The translations under genes and the position numbers were made by a program. From Chryseobacterium oranimense (GTDB lineage Bacteria > Bacteroidota > Bacteroidia > Flavobacteriales > Weeksellaceae): a DNA stretch of 64,000 nt. Positions 34,709-42,683 of the stretch are shown here, piece by piece. The notes under the pieces are model-generated. The model was not told where the DNA came from. It searched no databases and was given only the letters and a program-made list of their open reading frames with translations. The stretch covers positions 205,328-269,327 of the forward strand of contig NZ_FQWT01000006.1 in NCBI RefSeq assembly GCF_900129755.1. The letters are read 5' to 3'. The number at the start of each line of letters is the position of its first letter. Position 1 is the first letter of the stretch.

Positions 34709-35236
34709 CTAATTTTTTAATAAGTTAATGATTTCGTTATTTTTAGAAAATATGGCATATTCGAATGCCGTTTTGCCTTTTTTATCGGCTAATTCTTTAT
34801 TGGCTTTGCTTTTCAGCAGGCTTTCTACCAAATCTTTGTCCTGGAGCTGAACTGCATAGATCAAGGGAGTCGTTCCGTTCGCATCTGCAAGATTGGGATC
34901 GGCTCCATTGGCCAGGAGTTTTTGGGTGAGAAGCTTGTTACCTTTAAAAACAGCTGCAGTAAGTGCGGAGCCCTGAGCGCTGCCATAATTAATATCTTTC
35001 ACTTTATCCATCAAAAAATCAGCTACCTGATCATTGCCTCTGTAACATGCCAGGATAAGTGGGGAAAACCCATTCTCATTAGGCTTGTTGATGATATCGG
35101 GGTCCTTTTTCATGAGTTCTTTCACTTCAGCTACTGTTCCGCTTCTGGCAATATCAAATATGGTTTTCACTTTTTCCTGGGCAGACATTAGAGAAAAGCC
35201 CAGGAAAAGACTTACGATGAAGATGATGTTTTTCAT
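34709..35236 (-). CDS. Exported ankyrin-repeat protein
   Basis: The 175-residue protein has a signal peptide (KNIIFIVSLFLGFSLMSAQ) and about four ankyrin repeats (GFSPLILACYRGNDQVADFL, GSALTAAVFKGNKLLTQKLL, GTTPLIYAVQLQDKDLVESLL, and a last KTAFEYAI). It should be a periplasmic protein-binding scaffold. Periplasmic ankyrin proteins elsewhere (AnkB beside catalase in Pseudomonas) assist redox enzymes. The start overlaps the YceI stop by four bases and the gene ends two bases before the DOMON gene. Confidence 0.88.
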   Translation of the reverse strand: MKNIIFIVSLFLGFSLMSAQEKVKTIFDIARSGTVAEVKELMKKDPDIINKPNENGFSPLILACYRGNDQVADFLMDKVKDINYGSAQGSALTAAVFKGNKLLTQKLLANGADPNLADANGTTPLIYAVQLQDKDLVESLLKSKANKELADKKGKTAFEYAIFSKNNEIINLLKN

Positions 35237-35778
35237 TGTTTTGTCATTACATAATTGTATTCCACATTAACGCTCTCAGCGATCTTTTTGGTTACCATTT
35301 TCGGGATTGTTACCTTGTGATCGGCAGGTCTTGCCACAAAGCTTCCCTGCATATATATTTTCCCATCTTTAGCATAAATGGTAGCTGAAGAAGAGACGGC
35401 CTTATCTACCCCGTGAAAATTCAGGGTTCCCTGAACGGTATATTTCTGTGGTGAGGCAGTGAGCTTTGTTTTATCAAAATTTACAACTTTACCTTTGAAT
35501 GTTGCTTTAGGGTATTTTGCTGTTTCTGCATAGCTTTCGTTGAAGTGCTCTTCCATTAATTTGGTTTTAAAATGGAAGTTTTTCACAGCAGAAACTGATG
35601 CCATTTCACCATTATCTGCATTCAGAACCACAACGTTATTATCATCTTTAGCGTAAACATCTTCGAACAGGGGCACGGATGCCTCAAAGGTTACGCTTCC
35701 TGTTTTGGAACTGTATTTCTGGGCTGAAACAAAGCCTGCAAAGAACAGCATACTGCTTATTAATACTAATTTTCTCAT
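35233..35778 (-). CDS. YceI family periplasmic protein
   Basis: From ATG 35778 the protein is 181 residues with a signal peptide (RKLVLISSMLFFAGFVSAQ) and the lipocalin-like YceI barrel: SSKTGSVTFEA at the start, then YPKATFKGKVV and VQGTLNFHGVDKAV. Members bind isoprenoid lipids such as quinones in the periplasm and are often beside cytochrome b561 genes. In this operon it could shuttle or hold a quinone between the cytochrome and the outer membrane. The alternative start at 35787 adds three residues. Confidence 0.92.
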   Translation of the reverse strand: MRKLVLISSMLFFAGFVSAQKYSSKTGSVTFEASVPLFEDVYAKDDNNVVVLNADNGEMASVSAVKNFHFKTKLMEEHFNESYAETAKYPKATFKGKVVNFDKTKLTASPQKYTVQGTLNFHGVDKAVSSSATIYAKDGKIYMQGSFVARPADHKVTIPKMVTKKIAESVNVEYNYVMTKQ

Positions 35779-35789
35779 ATCAAACATTT

Positions 35790-36131
35790 TTAATTTTCAG
35801 CAAGCCCGTCGGCTTTCCATTTTATGAAGGTGTTAATCTGGGTCTGGGATAAAGATCCGCCCTGAGGCATTTTTCCGGGGTCTCCGTTGGGTCTCTGTAT
35901 CCTGTCGAGAATACCGTCAATATTGTTTTTTACATCGGTATAAGTTGTAAGGGGCTTAAAGCTTCCCGCAGAATGGCACCCGATACAGTTATTGTCAACA
36001 ATTGATTTTACTTCGGAATTATATTTAACAGTTACCGTGATAGGGGTCTGATCTGAAATTTCCTCATAGGTTCTGCTGTCACAGGCAGTAAGCAGGGCAG
36101 CGGATGATAGTATGTATAGTATCTTTTTCAT
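35790..36131 (-). CDS. Monoheme c-type cytochrome lipoprotein
   Basis: From ATG 36131 the protein is 113 residues. The lipobox LLTAC puts the lipidated cysteine at residue 17. One heme motif, CIGCH, spans residues 49-53, and Met88 in GKMPQGG is a good sixth ligand. The domain is a compact class I cytochrome c fold. It should carry electrons on the periplasmic face of an envelope membrane. It starts one base after the DUF5777 stop and ends eleven bases before YceI, inside the five-gene operon. Confidence 0.9.
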   Translation of the reverse strand: MKKILYILSSAALLTACDSRTYEEISDQTPITVTVKYNSEVKSIVDNNCIGCHSAGSFKPLTTYTDVKNNIDGILDRIQRPNGDPGKMPQGGSLSQTQINTFIKWKADGLAEN

Positions 36132-36132
36132 C

Positions 36133-36975
36133 TTAAAAAACTCTGTAAAGGTTAAACCCAAAGAAAATCTGGCCTTTTCCCCATTTTCCTACCGCATTGG
36201 TGAGATATCCTATGTCTGAATTGATCTGGGAATTGGTGAACAAAAGCTGGAAAACATGTCCCCCTGTTTCTATGTCCATACCCAGCGAGAGTGGATTTTT
36301 GTAGAAACTGTGACTGTCAAAATTCACAAAATATTCTGCGTTTACAGAGATTCTTTTAGAAATTTTATAACGCCCGCCCAAACCGGTCAGAAACTGGTTT
36401 TTATCTTCAATTGCAGGATCGTAAAGGTTTTTGTGAACATAGGAAGGCGACAGCTGCAATGAGAATTTATCATTGAATCTTCTTGAGATCAAGGCCTGCG
36501 TAAGATAAGAAAGCCTGTCGCTGAATCTGAGGTGGGGATAATTATCCTTATCCAGATCTGTATTCAGGGCCATCACATTATAGCCTACAATATCTGCCGG
36601 AAAATTTTCAGTCTGCTTTGCGAGTTTATACTTTACGGCACCTTCAAATGTTTTCATATTGGTTTCCCTGGAAAGGCTGACTGAAACATTGTCGGTAATG
36701 CCATAAATAACCCCTAATTTGGTAGAAGCATCATCAAGGCCGAAAAAGTTTTTAAACCCGGTGCTGATGTCTCCGAAGCGGTGCGCAACCACAATATACC
36801 ATTCATTTTTGGCAGAGAGTTTTGTGGATTGACCTGTAACAATCTGTAAAGCTTTAAAGGCCGGCTGGGAAGTTTCTGAAGTTGTTTTAAGGGTGTCAAT
36901 ATCTTTCAACAGGTCTTCTTGTGCTGAGACAAAACCTGAGGCTAATACCGACAAAAATAAGAGAGTTTTTGTCAT
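36133..36975 (-). CDS. DUF5777-type outer-membrane beta-barrel protein
   Basis: From ATG 36975 (36981 is the other option) the protein is 280 residues with signal peptide TKTLLFLSVLASGFVSAQ. The mature part has NEWYIVVAHRFGDIS, LGVIYGITDNVSVSLSRE and many amphipathic strands, ending with an aromatic strand (QIFFGFNLYRVF). These are the features of DUF5777 barrels. It is the first gene of the operon. A -7 box and a Crp-type palindrome lie in front of it. It may be the outer-membrane conduit of the predicted redox system; function is not established for the family. Confidence 0.8.
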   Translation of the reverse strand: MTKTLLFLSVLASGFVSAQEDLLKDIDTLKTTSETSQPAFKALQIVTGQSTKLSAKNEWYIVVAHRFGDISTGFKNFFGLDDASTKLGVIYGITDNVSVSLSRETNMKTFEGAVKYKLAKQTENFPADIVGYNVMALNTDLDKDNYPHLRFSDRLSYLTQALISRRFNDKFSLQLSPSYVHKNLYDPAIEDKNQFLTGLGGRYKISKRISVNAEYFVNFDSHSFYKNPLSLGMDIETGGHVFQLLFTNSQINSDIGYLTNAVGKWGKGQIFFGFNLYRVF

Positions 36976-37003
36976 ATACAATTTGAATTAAATTATGATA
37001 TGA

Positions 37004-37011
37004 CAAACTTA
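37004..37011 (-). promoter_or_regulatory. TAnnTTTG -7 box of the redox operon
   Basis: On the minus strand the site reads TAAGTTTG, giving a start site near 37000 and a leader of about 25 bases before ATG 36975. Confidence 0.65.
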
Positions 37012-37033
37012 TCGAGTTATGCATTCAAAAATA

Positions 37034-37049
37034 GGTGATAAAAGTCACC
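37034..37049. promoter_or_regulatory. Crp/Fnr-type operator
   Basis: The site is a perfect palindrome, GGTGA-TAAAAG-TCACC, which fits the GTGA-N6-TCAC pattern read by Crp-like proteins with Arg-Glu-x-x-x-Arg in the recognition helix. Its centre (37041.5) is about 41 bases upstream of the predicted start site, the classic class II activator position. The regulator gene just upstream is the obvious candidate. Confidence 0.75.
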
Positions 37050-37101
37050 ACAGAAATTGTTTTTATCAATGATAAAGACAAAATAATTAAAACATCATAT
37101 A

Positions 37102-37752
37102 TTAGACGGGTCTAACATTTTCATTTACAGCAATTTTAATTCCTTCTTTGGTCTGAAGAATTTCACCATCACTTTCAATCTTTTTTAAGACTCTGCTTAC
37201 TACTTCTCTGGAAGTGCCCAGATTGTTGGCTATTTCACGGTGTGTAATCTTTAAAGGATGGTTTCCGGTAACAGCGATCTGTTGTTTAATATAGTTCAGG
37301 ACCCGCTTATCAAGTCTGTGAAATACGGCATCATTCACCATATTCATGACATCTGAAAAACGCTTGTCATATTCATGATAAAACACTCTGTTAATTTCCG
37401 GGAACCGGATCAGCCATTCATGTATGACGGAAACAGGAATCAGGATCACTTCCGATTCTTCCTCGGCAACTGCATATACCCTGCTTGTGTAGTCTGTAAA
37501 AATAGAAGAAAATGTCATGAGACAGCTGTCTTTAGGTCTTATGTAATAATAGATAAGTTCCCGGCCGTCATTTAAGGTAAAAACTTTTATAGAGCCTTTA
37601 ACAAGAAAAGGAACATATTTGTTTTTCTGCCCTTCTCTGATAATCTCTGTTTTTGATTTTATTTCAGTAATAATTGCATTAGCATGCAGTTCATTTAAAA
37701 AATCTTCCCCTAAAAAACCAAATTTATCAAGAATGAATTGATTATTTACCAT
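37102..37752 (-). CDS. Crp/Fnr-family transcriptional regulator
   Basis: The 216-residue protein has a cyclic-nucleotide-binding-like beta-roll (IIREGQKNKYVPFLVKGSIKVF, with ELIYYYIRPKDSC) and a C-terminal helix-turn-helix ITHREIANNLGTSREVVSRVLKKIE. The recognition helix SREVVSR has the same Arg-Glu-x-x-x-Arg set that reads GTGA in Crp. It has one cysteine, so it lacks the Fnr iron-sulfur cluster; the signal could be heme, NO, redox or a nucleotide. ATG 37752 is chosen because the predicted promoter lies inside the longer frame starting at 37773. Confidence 0.9.
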   Translation of the reverse strand: MVNNQFILDKFGFLGEDFLNELHANAIITEIKSKTEIIREGQKNKYVPFLVKGSIKVFTLNDGRELIYYYIRPKDSCLMTFSSIFTDYTSRVYAVAEEESEVILIPVSVIHEWLIRFPEINRVFYHEYDKRFSDVMNMVNDAVFHRLDKRVLNYIKQQIAVTGNHPLKITHREIANNLGTSREVVSRVLKKIESDGEILQTKEGIKIAVNENVRPV

Positions 37753-37770
37753 ATCTACTATTTTACCAAA

Positions 37771-37778
37771 CAAATATA
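37771..37778 (-). promoter_or_regulatory. TAnnTTTG -7 box for the Crp/Fnr regulator
   Basis: On the minus strand the site reads TATATTTG, about 19 bases before ATG 37752. Confidence 0.5.
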
Positions 37779-37887
37779 TAAAATTGGAGTATTGATTTCT
37801 CTATTCTTTAAATCTTTCTACAAAAACTTAATAATCCATTAATTTTTAAAGCAGCTTGATTACCCATGATATATTGAATCCGGGCAA

Positions 37888-37918
37888 TAAAAAATGCCTC
37901 AAATTGATTTGAGGCATT
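37888..37918 (-). terminator. Terminator of the rpoBC-DUF3467 unit
   Basis: The AATGCCTCAAA/TTTGAGGCATT hairpin (one offset pair) has a T run on the minus strand, 23 bases past the DUF3467 stop. Confidence 0.85.
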
Positions 37919-37940
37919 CTGATTTATTTTGAAAAAAATC

Positions 37941-38246
37941 TTAAGCTTGTACGTTGTTTCCACCTAATACGAAAGGCTCAACTTCTTTGATTTCTCCAAA
38001 TTGCTGCTCGTAGTTAGTGATATTCTGTTGAAGAGCAGAAAGTACTCTCTTAGCGTGAAGCGGAGCAAGAATGATTCTTGATCTTACTTTAGCCTGTTGT
38101 ACACCTGGCATTAATTGGATGAAATCTACAACGAATTCAGATGGAGAGTGGTTTACTAAAGCTAAGTTAGCATATACTCCAGCAGCTACCATTTCGTTTA
38201 ATTCGATGTTGATGTTTCCGTCTTGTGGATTTTGATTGTTGTCCAT
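37941..38246 (-). CDS. DUF3467 family protein
   Basis: The 101-residue protein contains the conserved AAGVYANLALVNHSPSEFVV, DFIQLMPGVQQAKVRSRII and LAPLHAKRVLSALQQNI blocks of DUF3467. It is a small soluble protein of unknown role. Its steady position right after rpoC in this strand suggests a conserved association with the polymerase operon. It could be a polymerase-associated or ribosome-related factor, but nothing in the sequence demonstrates that. Confidence 0.93.
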   Translation of the reverse strand: MDNNQNPQDGNINIELNEMVAAGVYANLALVNHSPSEFVVDFIQLMPGVQQAKVRSRIILAPLHAKRVLSALQQNITNYEQQFGEIKEVEPFVLGGNNVQA

Positions 38247-38272
38247 TGTTATAAATTATGTTTTTTAAATTC

Positions 38273-38321
38273 GAAATTTGAGATTGTGAAAATATAAAAA
38301 TAAATTCAAACCTCAAATTTC
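38273..38321. repeat. AT-rich inverted repeat between rpoC and the DUF3467 gene
   Basis: The ten-base arms GAAATTTGAG and CTCAAATTTC are perfect complements separated by about 29 AT-rich bases. In the transcript this would form a hairpin in the 87-base gap, possibly an RNA processing site or an attenuator. Confidence 0.6.
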
Positions 38322-38333
38322 AAATCATTAATT

Positions 38334-41300
38334 TTAGTTAAGGTCTTCAAATTCTTTTTTAGAACCTACAATTACATTCTGGTATTCTTTAAGACCTGTA
38401 CCTGCAGGGATTCTGTGCCCTACAATTACATTTTCTTTAAGACCACTCAAGAAGTCTATCTTACCAGCAACAGCTGCTTCGTTTAGAACTTTAGTAGTTT
38501 CCTGGAATGATGCTGCAGACATGAATGATTTAGTCTGAAGAGCCGCTCTTGTAATACCCTGAAGTACAGGCGTTGCTGTAGCAGGTAAAGCTTCTCTTAC
38601 TTCAACTAAAGCCTGGTCTTCACGCTTCAGCTTAGAGTTCTCATCTCTTAATTCTCTTGCAGTAATCATCTGACCTGGCTTGAATTCTTTAGAATCGCCA
38701 GCATCTGTTACTACTTTAAGACCGAATACTCTGTTGTTTTCTTCCAAGAAGTCAAACTTATGTTCTAGTGCACCTTCAAGGAACTGAGTATCACCTCCAT
38801 CCACGATAGATACTTTGGTCATCATCTGTCTTACGATGATTTCGAAGTGCTTATCGTCGATTTTTACCCCCTGAAGACGGTAAACTTCCTGAATTTCATT
38901 CACAAGATATTCCTGAACCGCAGTTGGACCTTTGATTCTTAGGATATCATCCGGTGTAATAGAACCGTCAGAAAGCGGAGAACCAGCTCTTACGAAGTCA
39001 TTCTCCTGAACAAGAATCTGGTTGGAAAGTTTTACAAGGTAAATCTTTCTTTCACCGGTTTTTGCCTCTACGATCAATTCTCGGTTACCTCTCTTGATTT
39101 TTCCGTAAGAAACTACCCCGTCGATTTCAGTAACAACCGCTGGGTTTGAAGGGTTTCTTGCTTCGAATAATTCGGTAACTCTCGGAAGACCTCCGGTGAT
39201 ATCCCCTGCTTTTGCAGATTTTCTCGGGATCTTGATCAGGACTTTACCAGCCTTGATTTTTTCACCATCGTTTACCATTAAGTGGGCTCCTACCGGTAAG
39301 TTGTAAGCTTTTTGCTCAACTCCTTTAGAATCTACCACTTTCAAGGTAGGTACGGCTTTCTTATTTCTTGATTCAGAGATTACTTTCTCTTCGAATCCTG
39401 TCTGTTCGTCAATTTCAAGCTGGAATGAGATACCCTGGATAATGTCTTCATATTCAACCTTACCTGCAGTTTCTGCAATGATTACCGCGTTATACGGATC
39501 CCACTTACAGATTACATCTCCTTTCTTCACTTTATCACCTGGCTTCACTGCTAATTCAGAACCGTAAGGTACGTTAGCAATCATCAATGGTGTTCTGGTT
39601 TCGTTATCCGCAACCAATCTGAATTCCGTTGAACGGGAAACCACAACTTCTGCTGTGTTACCGTTTTCATCTTCAGAGGTAATGGTTCTTACATCGTCCA
39701 TTTCCACGATACCGTCTCTTCTTGCAACGATAGATGGGTTTTCGGAAACGTTACCTGCAGTACCCCCCTGGTGGAAGGTTCTCAACGTAAGCTGAGTACC
39801 CGGCTCTCCAATGGACTGTGCTGCAATAACTCCTACTGCCTCACCCATATGGATCATCTTACCTGTTGCTAAGTTTCTACCGTAACATTTTGCACAGATT
39901 CCTTTCTTAGTTTCACAAGTAAGCGGAGAACGAACTTCTACAGATTCTAAACCTGCTTCTTCAATTCTCTTCGCCAATACTTCATTGATTACCTGATCTG
40001 CTTCAGCAATTAATTCGTCTGTTTCAGGATCATATATATTATGAAGAGAAACTCTACCTAAGATTCTTTCAGAGATTTTTTCAACGATCTCGTCATTTTT
40101 CTTAAGTGCAGTTACTTCAGTACCTCTTAACGTACCACAATCATCTTCAGTAACGATAACGTCCTGAGCAACGTCTACCAATCTTCTTGTTAAGTAACCG
40201 GCATCCGCTGTCTTAAGAGCGGTATCCGCAAGACCTTTACGGGCACCGTGAGTAGAGATAAAGTACTCAAGGATGGAAAGACCTTCTTTAAAGTTGGCAA
40301 GGATCGGGTTTTCGATGATCTCCGCACCGGTAGAACCGGCTTTCTGCGGTTTTGCCATCAAACCTCTCATTCCGGATAACTGACGGATCTGTTCTTTAGA
40401 ACCCCTCGCTCCGGAATCAAGCATCATATATACAGAGTTGAATCCACCTTGGTCAGATTTCATTCTGCTCATGATCATTTCAGTTAATCCAGCGTTGGTG
40501 TTTGTCCAAACGTCGATTACCTGGTTATAACGTTCTGTATCGGTAATAAGACCCATGTTATAGTTGGCTCTAATTTCGTCTACAGTTTCGATTGATTGTG
40601 CAATCATCTGTTTTTTCTCAACAGGAACTACAATATCTCCCAATGAGAAGGAAAGACCTCCTTTAAATGCGTTTGAATACCCTAAGTCTTTCATTGCATC
40701 CAGAAACTTCACTGTTGTAGGGAAGTCTGTATCAGCAAGGATCTTACCGATAACGTTTCTCAATGATTTCTTAGTAAGAAGTTCATTGATATATCCTACC
40801 TGCTTAGGTACAATCTGGTTAAATAAGATTCTACCAACAGTAGTTTCGATCAATCTTGTTACAATTTCTCCATCTTCCTTAACCGGTAACTTACATCTTA
40901 CCTTAGCATTTAGAGAAACTTTTCCTTCTGCATAAGCAATCTCTGCTTCTTCAGGGGAATAGAACGCAAGACCTTCTCCTTTTACTTTCATATCCTCTGT
41001 AGAACTTAATTCTTTAGTCATGAAATAAAGACCAAGAACCATGTCCTGAGATGGTACCGTAATTGGAGAACCGTTTGCAGGGTTCAAAATGTTCTGAGAA
41101 CCTAACATTAATAACTGAGCTTCAAGAATCGCTTCTGGTCCTAACGGTAAGTGTACCGCCATCTGGTCACCATCGAAATCGGCGTTGAATGCTGTTGTTA
41201 CCAATGGGTGTAGCTGGATAGCCTTACCTTCGATCATCTTCGGCTGGAAAGCCTGAATACCCAATCTGTGAAGCGTAGGTGCCCTGTTCAATAGTACCGG

Positions 41301-42599
41301 GTGACCTTTCATCACGTTTTCAAGGATATCATAAACTACTGGTTCTTTTCTATCGATAATTCTCTTCGCAGATTTTACTGTTTTTACAATTCCTCTCTCA
41401 ATCAGTTTTCTGATGATGAACGGTTTGTAAAGCTCTGCTGCCATATCCTTAGGAATACCGCACTCGTGAAGCTGTAAGTTTGGACCTACAACAATTACCG
41501 AACGCGCAGAGTAATCTACCCTTTTTCCTAGTAGGTTCTGACGGAAACGACCCTGCTTACCTTTCAATGAATCTGAAAGTGATTTCAATGGTCTGTTTGA
41601 TTCAGATTTTACAGCAGAAGATTTTCTTGTATTATCGAATAATGAATCTACTGATTCCTGAAGCATACGCTTCTCGTTTCTCAAGATTACTTCAGGAGCT
41701 TTGATCTCCAATAATCTCTTCAAACGGTTATTTCTGATAATTACTCTTCTGTAAAGGTCATTTAAGTCAGAAGTAGCGAAACGTCCTCCATCCAATGGAA
41801 CCAATGGTCTCAGTTCTGGTGGGATAACAGGAAGTACACGCATGATCATCCACTCAGGCTTGTTGATCATTCTTGTATTGGCACCTCTCAATGCTTCTAC
41901 AACGTTCAATCTTTTTAAAGCCTCAGTTCTTCTTTGTTTTGAACCTTCGTTATGAGCTTTGTGTCTTAAATCGAAAGACAATGCATCAAGATCGATTCTT
42001 TTTAACAGATCTTCTACAGCTTCAGCACCCATTCTGGCGATGAATTTGTTTGGATCGGAATCATCAAGATACTGGTTTTCCACAGGAAGAGTTTCCATGA
42101 TGTCAAGGTATTCTTCTTCTGTTAAGAATTCCATAGCATCAAAGTCGGAACCGTCTAATTTTTTAGCAATACCCTGCTGGATCACTACATATCTTTCGTA
42201 GTAGATGATCATGTCTAATTTCTTAGAAGGAATTCCTAAAAGGTAACCGATCTTGTTTGGCAATGAACGGAAATACCAGATGTGTGCAATTGGAACGACA
42301 AGGTTAATGTGCCCGATTCTCTCTCTTCTTACTTTTTTCTCAGTAACTTCTACTCCACAACGGTCACACACAATTCCTTTGTAACGAATTCTCTTGTATT
42401 TACCACAAGCACATTCGTAATCCTTTACCGGACCAAAGATCTTTTCACAGAACAAACCGTCTCTTTCAGGCTTATGCGTTCTGTAGTTAATAGTTTCCGG
42501 CTTTAAAACTTCCCCTCTTGATTCCTGAAGAATTGATTCGGGTGAAGCTAAACCGATGGTTATTTTATTAAATCGACTTGATTTATTTTTATTTGACAT
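38334..42599 (-). CDS. rpoC: RNA polymerase beta' subunit
   Basis: The 1421-residue protein is full length for Bacteroidota. It has the N-terminal zinc site CACGKYKRIRYKGIVCDRCG near residue 65, the catalytic NADFDGDQM near residue 470 with the three metal-binding aspartates, and the second zinc site around CETKKGICAKCYG. It also has the trigger-loop region IAAQSIGEPGTQLTLRTFH. It follows rpoB by 84 bases and is part of the same transcript. No truncation was seen. Confidence 0.98.
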   Translation of the reverse strand: MSNKNKSSRFNKITIGLASPESILQESRGEVLKPETINYRTHKPERDGLFCEKIFGPVKDYECACGKYKRIRYKGIVCDRCGVEVTEKKVRRERIGHINLVVPIAHIWYFRSLPNKIGYLLGIPSKKLDMIIYYERYVVIQQGIAKKLDGSDFDAMEFLTEEEYLDIMETLPVENQYLDDSDPNKFIARMGAEAVEDLLKRIDLDALSFDLRHKAHNEGSKQRRTEALKRLNVVEALRGANTRMINKPEWMIMRVLPVIPPELRPLVPLDGGRFATSDLNDLYRRVIIRNNRLKRLLEIKAPEVILRNEKRMLQESVDSLFDNTRKSSAVKSESNRPLKSLSDSLKGKQGRFRQNLLGKRVDYSARSVIVVGPNLQLHECGIPKDMAAELYKPFIIRKLIERGIVKTVKSAKRIIDRKEPVVYDILENVMKGHPVLLNRAPTLHRLGIQAFQPKMIEGKAIQLHPLVTTAFNADFDGDQMAVHLPLGPEAILEAQLLMLGSQNILNPANGSPITVPSQDMVLGLYFMTKELSSTEDMKVKGEGLAFYSPEEAEIAYAEGKVSLNAKVRCKLPVKEDGEIVTRLIETTVGRILFNQIVPKQVGYINELLTKKSLRNVIGKILADTDFPTTVKFLDAMKDLGYSNAFKGGLSFSLGDIVVPVEKKQMIAQSIETVDEIRANYNMGLITDTERYNQVIDVWTNTNAGLTEMIMSRMKSDQGGFNSVYMMLDSGARGSKEQIRQLSGMRGLMAKPQKAGSTGAEIIENPILANFKEGLSILEYFISTHGARKGLADTALKTADAGYLTRRLVDVAQDVIVTEDDCGTLRGTEVTALKKNDEIVEKISERILGRVSLHNIYDPETDELIAEADQVINEVLAKRIEEAGLESVEVRSPLTCETKKGICAKCYGRNLATGKMIHMGEAVGVIAAQSIGEPGTQLTLRTFHQGGTAGNVSENPSIVARRDGIVEMDDVRTITSEDENGNTAEVVVSRSTEFRLVADNETRTPLMIANVPYGSELAVKPGDKVKKGDVICKWDPYNAVIIAETAGKVEYEDIIQGISFQLEIDEQTGFEEKVISESRNKKAVPTLKVVDSKGVEQKAYNLPVGAHLMVNDGEKIKAGKVLIKIPRKSAKAGDITGGLPRVTELFEARNPSNPAVVTEIDGVVSYGKIKRGNRELIVEAKTGERKIYLVKLSNQILVQENDFVRAGSPLSDGSITPDDILRIKGPTAVQEYLVNEIQEVYRLQGVKIDDKHFEIIVRQMMTKVSIVDGGDTQFLEGALEHKFDFLEENNRVFGLKVVTDAGDSKEFKPGQMITARELRDENSKLKREDQALVEVREALPATATPVLQGITRAALQTKSFMSAASFQETTKVLNEAAVAGKIDFLSGLKENVIVGHRIPAGTGLKEYQNVIVGSKKEFEDLN

Positions 42600-42602
42600 T
42601 TG

Positions 42603-42682
42603 TTAGATTTTAAATTTTAGATTTTAGATTTTAGATTAATTTTTGAATGTTACCATTCAACATTTATAATTTAAAATTTAAA
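42603..42682. repeat. AT-rich tandem heptamer and hairpin between rpoB and rpoC
   Basis: Several copies of TTTTAGA run in tandem from about 42603. A short TTGAATG/CATTCAA hairpin and an AAATTTAAAATT tail follow. The element fills almost the whole intergenic gap and resembles low-complexity spacer repeats seen in Flavobacteriia. Function unknown. Confidence 0.5.
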
Positions 42683-42683
42683 A

